A DNA stretch of 64,000 nucleotides from contig OZ005660.1 in assembly GCA_963930645.1 (NCBI GenBank), forward strand, positions 197,489,427 through 197,553,426, read 5' to 3'. Each line of letters begins with the position of its first letter. The stretch's first letter is position 1. Below are positions 56,393 to 64,000 of the stretch, one piece after another. Position numbers and translations under genes: made by a program. Source of the DNA: Salticus scenicus. Lineage: Eukaryota > Arthropoda > Arachnida > Araneae > Salticidae. The notes beneath the pieces are model-generated. The model was given only the letters and a program-made list of their open reading frames with translations. It had not been told where the DNA came from and did not search any database.

Positions 56393-57237
56393 ATATATAT
56401 ATTGAAAAGCTGGAAGAATGCTTTTTATTTATTTTTATGAAAAGCAATGATACTGGTCTCACTTTCACATTTCTGCAATGTAAATGACAACAAATGTTAA
56501 CATGAAAAATACATTGGAGAGCTTTTAGAAACAGCGCAGATTGAAGGTAGAAAGAATTAGAAGATCAAGTGGAATCAACAGCAACTTCTTCCAATTCTGT
56601 GTTGGACACGAAATTGTACCTATCAAAGTTAAGTGAACCTGCCAGCAGCATAGTATGATTTGATAATATATGCTATGCTGTATGGAAAGTTTTCTTATAC
56701 AATTTGTTTTTAAATCATAATCAAACACTCATTCCACAAAAAAAGATGTTCCAGGTAATGTTAATTTTCTTTTTTTAATTACAGTTAGTATTTTTAGCAT
56801 TTTCTTCTTTTAATTTGATATATATTTTTATGAACATTGGTTTTATTACTTACATACTTAGATTTTTGTTTGATTTATATTTGTAAGAGTATGTTTCATT
56901 TATATTTGTTTGTTTCATTAAATCTTATAATCTAACCACCATTATTAAACTGACTAATTTATTTTTAATATTTTCAAAGTCCAGCTAATTTTTAAACTTT
57001 TAACAACATATCTTTCCTTCTTTAGTTAAAAATATTAATAAATGTACTAAACATTTCTTTATATTATAAATATAAAATAATAAAAATAATTATATAGAAC
57101 TATGAAATATGATATGAATGAAATATCATATGAAGGAAAATGATAGTAAATTTAATTTATAGGATTCTCATCAGAAATAATAAACTGGGTGAGGATTTTT
57201 CATTGTTACTCAGAAACAAACTCTAGTTCGTTGTAAG
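56393..57237. other. AT-rich stretch, no gene seen
   Basis: Starts with a short (AT)n tract. No coding region or element recognised. Confidence 0.55.
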
Positions 57238-57455
57238 ATTTTAAGGCCGATTGACTCCGCAAATGTTCTAGGTCTATAGGGGGGATGCCCTACATTTGGT
57301 CTTTCTAAGGGGTCCTAGTCTGTATTTACATGAGTTTTGGAGGAAACCACGGAAAAATCCAAACGACTAGGTCGATGAGTGTGACCTGGGATCGAACCCG
57401 GCACCTCCCATCTAACAGCTTTGAGCGCAGAACCGCTCAGCTGCTGGTGGGCTAA
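57238..57455 (-). repeat. tRNA-derived SINE, copy 2
   Basis: On the minus strand it begins CCCACCAGCAGCTGAGCGGT. A box A-like segment (AGCTGAGCGGTTCTGCGC) and a perfect box B (GGGTTCGATCCC) follow with tRNA-Ser/Leu-like spacing. The body has TCCGTGGTTTCCTCCAAAAC and GTAAATACAGACTAGGACCC, shared with the copy at 21622-21852. Better preserved than copy 1. No clear A-tail. Confidence 0.65.
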
Positions 57456-57842
57456 CAAACTGTGTTTAAAATGCATGTGTCAGCAGAAAAATACAAATAA
57501 ATAAATACATAAAGTTCTGAATTTCATATTATGAACGCAATTTTGAGGTCGATAATAATCGATATAAATTTCAAAATGCATAGAGTTAAGAGTCATTTTT
57601 TTTTTTCTAATTTTGAAGCCATATTTAATTTTTTTACAACTTAGACAATAAGATTGTCTCTGAGTTCACAATACTGTTTAGGGGGAGGAAATTATTTTAT
57701 CTTTTCACTATCATAACATGTTACTTCTCTATTTTTCTTTTCCACGATAAATCATACGTACTGGATGCAAGTATCCTTGGGATTTGCTTGTGTTTTGTAA
57801 CTGGGGTAATTGTGCTGTAATTGAGGAACTGTTTGTGTTTCA

Positions 57843-57869
57843 TGTATATATATATATATATATATATAT
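57843..57869. repeat. (AT)n microsatellite
   Basis: About 13 uninterrupted AT dinucleotides. Confidence 0.9.
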
Positions 57870-58680
57870 TATAAAATAAAATCAACTCTGCAAATTTTAA
57901 AAAATTAAAAGAATAGTAATAACTTTTCATAAAAAGTAAAGCTACAGCCACATTTAAAAAAACTTTCTTTTTCCAAAGTTGCAATTAATATCTCAAATTT
58001 AAGTAGAATATTAATAATATATCTTGCAGGTTTAATATAAATTTGTTGTTGTGTACTTTGCCCTTGATAGGTACATCAAGCAACCTTTTTTACCCTTTTG
58101 TGAATGAAAATATCTATAAAAATCGGTATAAATAATGCATTGATTATATTATATTCTGATTATATAGATTTTCGTAGAAAAGTATCTCTGATTATAAGTA
58201 AATTATCTTTTTCCTTATTTCATTTAAACAAAGCTTTGACGTTTGATAACTGTAAAAAAAGAAAACAACTTTAGCAAAGCAATGAAATATGCTGACTAAT
58301 AAGAGGAAAACAAACAGAAAAAAAAAAGGTGAACTTATTTGCAATGCATATGGTAATTTCATACATTATCATGGGTATTGCAAAACAATTTTCTTGATAT
58401 AATAGCTAGAAGTAGTGCAGTTGAGATAGAAAATTTCTGCTAGCATCTGCATGATATCCAAACTGCATATGAAGCAACAAAGACACTACATAATGCAAGT
58501 AACATTACATGGATATTTTTCAATTTGTTTCTTGACATATAATTAAAATTTAAGTTATAAAATCAATTAATATATATATTTTTTAAATGTGGCTGTAGCT
58601 TTTTTTTAAATGGAAGGTTATTACTATTTTTTTTTTAATTCACAGAATTCATTATATTATATATGATTATATATGTATAA
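57870..58680. mobile_element. Non-autonomous element with ~100-bp inverted ends
   Basis: The left arm (core 57914-57961, AGTAATAACTTTTCAT then AAAGCTACAGCCACATTTAA) is inverted at 58579-58626 (TTAAATGTGGCTGTAGCTTT). Weaker matching extends outward to about 57880 and 58670. The ~620-bp centre is AT-rich and non-coding. TSD not found. Confidence 0.55.
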
Positions 58681-60049
58681 CAATTCTAATATTAATTAAA
58701 AGCTTTACTGTGCTTTCTGCTTAATATGAATTATTGAGTTATCCCCCTATATATAAAATGTTAACGCATTTGTTATTTTTTCCAAATGCTTTCTTTCACC
58801 TTTCCACTGACAGCATTCATTTTTTGGGGGGAGGGGGAGGGGGGCACAAATTCTAAAATTATTTTTTCTTCTGCAAGTGAAATATTGCTTGCTCTTTTTC
58901 GATTCTCTCTCCATTATTTTAATACTAATCCGTGATTATTCCGATTTCCAAAACACTGTAAACACAACGACTGCCTATTTCCTACTTTGACCACATCTTA
59001 ATCTGCCAATGACAGTATTACTAAACATTCCCAAAGAACCAATCACAGCACCTCTTTAAAATCCCTTTCGAAAATCCCTCCGTTAGTTAACCGCGGCAAA
59101 ACTAACTGGAGCTTATCTTAGTGGGACAGAAGAATTCCTAATCGGAGTTTTACTTTTAACGGCCGTTTTACTAATCTCCGTTTTGGCGCAGCTTGGTGGG
59201 AACGGCCCTTAATTCCACAAATGTTATTTAGATTGCTAATAATGTATGTTGAATAATGGGATAGTTGAGTTCTAATAAAATTCATAGAAAAATATGCTAA
59301 CACCTGTTAGAAAATGTAAATTTTAGAATTATTAACTTGGAATGTTTCTTCTAAAATTACATATGTGATAAAAGTTCTTATATATTCGAAAACCATTGAA
59401 TAAACCCATTATTCAACACTTTTACCATTGAATAAATTCACTCATTGATTATTTTTCTATGATTTTCTTAGGGAAAGAGGATTTTATTTTATGAGCCCAA
59501 GCCTAAAAATTTCTTGTATGATGATGAGTTTTCTTTAGAAAATTCAAGTAAGGTAAAATAAAGTAAAAAAGAAAAAAAATAATCTTAAGAGAAGCTGTAA
59601 TTTTACCTAAAGGTAAAATTATCGAATTTTTCGTGAGAAATATTTACAAAATTGTGCAAGGTATCAAATTTTAAAAATCTGAAAACTCCTTTAGAAAGAA
59701 TCTAGTTTTACTTGTTAGAAATGGTATAAATAACAGATGCATCCTATGATGTTAATATCTTAATTCTTATAAGAAATATTACATTGAAAATATTTCTATT
59801 CTAATATAAAATTATTAAAGAATTTTTACATACATTACATTTAGAGTGAATAAATTTTTGTTGAAAATCAGTTGCATGCCAAGTGTTATTATAAATTGTA
59901 AAATCAAAATTAAGAATGAGTTACTACCTCAGAAAATACACTTTCACTTAACCAAATCTTCATTTTCAAATACTGTTAAAAAAAAAAAAAAAAAAAAAAT
60001 TTGCTTAAGTCACTCTTGTGGATTGCTGAATAACAAATCTAAAGAAATT

Positions 60050-60080
<31 letters not shown>

Positions 60081-60367
60081 TTCCCAACATAAAATTGTAA
60101 TCAATTATTGTATTTATTTTAACAGCCATCCAACAATAAAGTTTTACTGGGTGTTTCCTCGATGGAGTTATTGAAGCCTTTCCAATTGGATGCTAACTCA
60201 GCGGCATAGATATACTCTTTATTTATATAATTCAGCTCATAATAAAAACTGAATTTCCACATTTTATAAATTCATTTATATTGCATATCCACACCACAGA
60301 GAATATTTCTGGTGTGGATAAAAAAATAAAGGGTCAGGGATTTTAAAGAAAGTAACTTAAATATTGC
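58681..60367. other. AT-rich stretch with one GC-richer patch, no gene seen
   Basis: Poly-A (59979-59999) and poly-T (60052-60079) are present. The patch at 58930-59215 has a CCAAT box (near 59039) and inverted CGGAGTTT/GGAGATTAG-like motifs ending in GGGAACGGCCC. It may be one end of an unidentified transposon. Confidence 0.45.
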
Positions 60368-62495
60368 ACAGTCACCCCCCCCCCCCCAAAAAAAAACGCC
60401 ACCCCCCACCTAATTTCGCCGAAAATTATCGTAGAAACATGTGGTTGGTACCAATCGATTTGTAATAACGTCTAGTTTATAATGATATAGCTAGATTTTG
60501 CTTTAGGGGTCGTCTACATATTAAAACTGTCATCAACTTCATTTTTTCAATGGTAACCCCCATTTATTATTATTTATTTGAATTCTTTGGACAAAATCAT
60601 CGCGGAAAATGGTATAGTTTATATATTTTGCTCACTTGTTCACAGAGTTATAAGCTGTCAAACTGTGAGGGTGCTAATGTTAAATGAATGTGACAAACAT
60701 TAATTCATATCTTCCAAAATAATAATGATATTCAAATTCTGTTTTTTTTATATGATAGAATGAAGTGACCCAAACATATTCCAAGCATATTTTTGATTAT
60801 TATTATTTTTTTTTTGAAATATGAAAATTATTAATAATTTCATATTTGAAAAAAATATGAATTATGACCTATGTTAATTTTTGCATAAATAGAACGGGCA
60901 TCATCAAAAACATGGGTTTCCAAATTTACAGCTCTTTCTTAACATTACTTTTTGAGTTACAGTGATATTTCATTTTTTTACTGCTGTTAGGGGGGCGTAA
61001 CTTGTTATAATTAGTATCCTCTGTGAGTCAATATCTCTATACATTTTGACGAAAAACTATTTTAATTTACCTTTATGTTATTCTAATTGTTTTCTAGGGA
61101 ATATTTCTATGTTTATTACACAAATTGGCTTATATTTTATAAAATTATCGCAATGCAGGCAAGAGATGGGGAAAGATTTCCAAAAGAAATGAAGCCCCGC
61201 CTCTATATTGCGGAAACAGTATTAAAAAAACTAGTTTGCATACTCGTATATGACTCTATATGTGACGTTGGTATGCATAAATGTCAATGGCATTTACTAC
61301 ATTGAATGCTGAAGACAAAATTTAAATGATTTAATTGGAAGTATATAAAATAATTTTGTTTTATATTGTAAAGTTTTAGAAAAACTGTGTAAAGGCATGG
61401 CTTCCGTTGCAAAGAGGTTTATACTCGATTCTGAAATGTTAAGTCTGTGTTCTTAAATATTACATAACGTTTCCTAGTTTCTCGCAGCTAAAATTCTATT
61501 TTGTCCCTTTTGTCTTTTGTTTTTAACTTGAATATTCTAGGATTCGTGCACCTCAAGTTAAGTATCATGACGGTAAAAAAACGCGGTAAGACGAGGACTA
61601 TTACTTGAAAGAGCAATACGCAGTGAACAATACTTTTGTTTTTTCCTTTTTTTAAATTAATATAATTGATTTTTATTAATTTTTATGAGATTTTTTAAAA
61701 CAAATTTTCTGTTTTAATCTTGTTGTGACATTTTCACATTCGCTTACTCTACCGTTTATGCTATTTAAATTTTATCGAATGACGTAACATAATAAAATAT
61801 AAAATTTTTATTAAATGTTTTTTTAATACTGAATAATAAAGTAGTATTTTTTTTTTTTTTTTTTAAGCTTTTAATATCTATTATTGAAACAAAGCGCAAT
61901 ATTATTTATTTTCTATTATTCTAATCACGGCGTAAAACTGGCTTCACATTTATCACGGAAAAAGAATTTAAAACAATGTAATATGTCTTACTACTTTTAA
62001 AGATATAGATTTTACACATTTAAAATTAAGAATTCAAGTACAGTAGACGACAGCAGAACGGGGAATATTCGTTCTAGGTAATAGGAAACCGTTCTTTATT
62101 TTTACCGTTCTTAATATTACTTTTTATATGGATATACTTAATAATTATACTATATCTAGTGAAAGTATTTGTATTCATACTATTTTGTTTATATAAATAT
62201 GAATATAAGGAATATTCTTAAGAAATATCGTAACACACAAATTGTGAAAGAAACGCCCACTGAAGGAGTTACAGATTTCAAAATGACGTGAAACTACGTC
62301 AGTGGTCGCGAAAATTTTAAATATTCTTTCTCAGATTTTAGTTTAAATCTTGTTATCTATATTTTTGTATATTATCTATTGTTGGTTTGTACGCCTAAAA
62401 TTAAATGTAAAACTTTATAGTAACACTTTCATGCATAAAATAAAAATATACCCAACAAGAAGTAGATAATAATTGTTAGTTAGTAGATTTTAATT

Positions 62496-62534
<39 letters not shown>

Positions 62535-62618
62535 GTATTTTAACTTAAATTTTTCTCCCTTAAATAAAACAGTTTATACTTTTAAGAAATAGATAATTCT
62601 TTTTCTTAAATATTAAAC

Positions 62619-62656
<38 letters not shown>

Positions 62657-63280
62657 GTTATTAATATTATTATCATTATTACTATTGTTCTTTTACCTCG
62701 GTATCTAGATTTTTGTAATTCAACATTGTAGGGTTCATATGATTCAAGCTATTTAATTTTCTTCGTATAAAGTGATGTATTTAACTATTCAATGTTTAAT
62801 TAATTGAAACCAATAAAATTCTTTTAATTCATTAGCTAACATAGAAAGTTCTGCGAATTTGAATCGTTTTTTACTTTATAATTAACATTTCTGAACTTTC
62901 TTTCAGGTGTGAAATTTAATAAATAATGTATATTGGATGGTAGATCACGATTTATTTTTTGTAAATGTATAGACGGTCCCCTAACATAACACATTTTCAC
63001 GTGTAAGTCTCTTTAGAATTGATTTAAAGTATATAAATAGGTAAGTTTTCCGAACTGCCTTGTTCTCAGAAATCTGAATTTGAGGTCAGAAATAGGGGTC
63101 GTCATTGAAAAATATGAAGTTTATACGTCTTTTAATATGTAGATAACCCTTTAAGCAAAATCTAACTACACCATTAAAAACTGGACGTTATTACAGATCG
63201 ATAGGTACCAGCCGCATTTTTCTACGATAATTTACGGCGAAATTAGGTGGGGGGTAGCGTTTTTTTGGGGGGGTGACTGT
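60368..63280. mobile_element. 2.9-kb element with ~190-bp terminal inverted repeats
   Basis: The left arm (60368-60560) and the inverted right arm (63095-63280) share ACAGTCACCCCCC, an A run, ACGC(C/T)ACCCCCCACCTAA, TTTCGCCG, AAATTATCGTAGAAA, GTAATAACGTC, TAGATTTTGCTT and CTACATATTAAAA, about 80-85% by eye. The interior has (AT)n (62502-62531), poly-T (62622-62652) and no transposase. Long TIRs are seen in Mutator-like and some other superfamilies. The TSD could not be resolved, so the superfamily is open. Confidence 0.75.
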
Positions 63281-63630
63281 ACAAGTAATATTACAGTATT
63301 AAGTTTTTTAAAGAATAAACTTATGTACAGTAAACTCAAAATGTAAATAAAAAATATAATTTTATTAAATGTTGATTTTTGCAAGTAAAAATAATAATAA
63401 TTATCCAATTAATTAAACAAAAAATGTGTGAAATATGACAAGCAACAATACAATTTACATATTTTCAGAATACTTGGGAGTTTCAATGAAAAAACCTAGT
63501 CTCATCTATACTAACATTAAAAACAAATAGGATAATAATAATAGGAAGGTATAACTTATATATGTGTTAAATAGGTTTCCATATTGCTTTAGAAAATCTT
63601 TTGGATGCCAAATTTTCTATCCAGTACCGT

Positions 63631-63666
<36 letters not shown>

Positions 63667-63839
63667 TGCGAATATGTAACCAAACGTTTTTGCACCGAAT
63701 TGCAATATTTTACTGTATTAATTACTAACATATGTCTTAAGATTTTCGTAACAGATTACTCGATTACACTGCCGATTCAGAAAATAACTTCATTGAGCTT
63801 GCTTGAGGTATTTTAAATTTTTAACACCATAATTTAAAC
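63281..63839. other. AT-rich stretch, no gene seen
   Basis: Contains a long poly-T (about 63632-63664). No gene or element ends recognised. Confidence 0.55.
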
Positions 63840-64000
63840 TTAACCTTTTCGCTACGGCGCGGTAAACCTGTCTTACCAGCAGAAAAATATTACTAGGGTA
63901 CAGCGTTGGTACGAACGTTCGTACCAGTGTCTTTTACCCCTCTTTCAAAGCAAACGTCATTATTTATCTGTCACACTCCTGTTACTGAAAGCGAGAAATA
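63840..64000 (+). mobile_element. piggyBac-like element end, cut by the window edge
   Basis: TTAA (63840-63843) is followed by CCTTTTCGCTACGG and, 60 bp further, a perfect 20-bp palindrome (63907-63926, centred on GAACGTTC). The end resembles those at 41.6 and 46.3 kb. The other end lies outside the window. Confidence 0.4.

Noticed and set aside
60175..60215. TAACTCAGCGGCATAG resembling a tRNA box A
   Set aside because: No box B at the right distance and no cloverleaf pairing.
1..64000. CRISPR arrays, operons, bacterial promoters or terminators
   Set aside because: The tandem repeats have no regular direct-repeat/spacer layout, and the composition and element content are those of an animal genome.

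Overview
This window reads as AT-rich, gene-poor, transposon-dense nuclear DNA from an animal, most likely an arthropod and perhaps a spider or other chelicerate. The evidence is a BEL/Pao LTR retrotransposon, Tc1-like and mariner transposons, tRNA-derived SINEs, many non-autonomous elements with clear target-site duplications (TSDs), long poly-A/T tracts and (AT)n microsatellites. The animal assignment rests on these families; spider is an inference from the style of the Tc1-like family. No intact host protein-coding gene, rRNA or functional tRNA is visible. The only host-like or domesticated coding traces are two broken THAP zinc-finger segments near 23.6 and 24.8 kb.

Layout. 2.0-4.8 kb: an element filled with a degenerate ~150-bp tandem array, ended by an (AT)n tract and a hairpin. 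6.1 kb: a small TIR element. 7.2-7.8 kb: a hairpin-tailed repeat. 8.58-15.52 kb: a nearly intact minus-strand BEL/Pao retrotransposon (584-bp LTRs differing at two positions, TSD GGTGT) with one frame break inside RNase H. 17 kb: another hairpin-tailed repeat. 20.8-22.5 kb: a non-autonomous hAT element carrying a nested SINE. 23.2 kb: a PIF/Harbinger-like MITE. 25.9-28.7 kb: a dead Tc1-like copy beside a nearly intact mariner. 30.3 kb: a TTAA-flanked element. 32-36 kb: a dense nest of fold-back and hairpin-tailed repeats. 37-40.8 kb: a ~150-bp tandem array split by a hAT element (TSD TACTCAAT), itself carrying a hairpin-tailed repeat. 43.2 kb: a 164-bp hAT MITE. 44-49 kb: hairpin-tailed repeats, a 118-bp near-perfect palindrome and a tRNA-like fold-back retroposon. 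51.9 kb: a 520-bp piggyBac-like MITE. 55-56.4 kb: a second, inverted Tc1-like copy. 57.2 kb: a second SINE copy. 60.4-63.3 kb: a 2.9-kb element with ~190-bp terminal inverted repeats.

The most interesting signal is a shared architecture in sequence-unrelated repeats: a short 5' hairpin, a 12-15 nt 5' motif, an internal tandem array of ~140-300 bp units, a microsatellite, and a 3' terminal hairpin whose arm repeats the 5' motif. The motif differs between families (TAGGTTGATTTCTTT, ACTTTCTTCTRTA, ACTTCCATTACC), yet within each family the 5' copy and the 3' hairpin agree. That pattern resembles the structure described for non-autonomous Helentron (rolling-circle) elements. No replicase is encoded here, so the mechanism is inferred.
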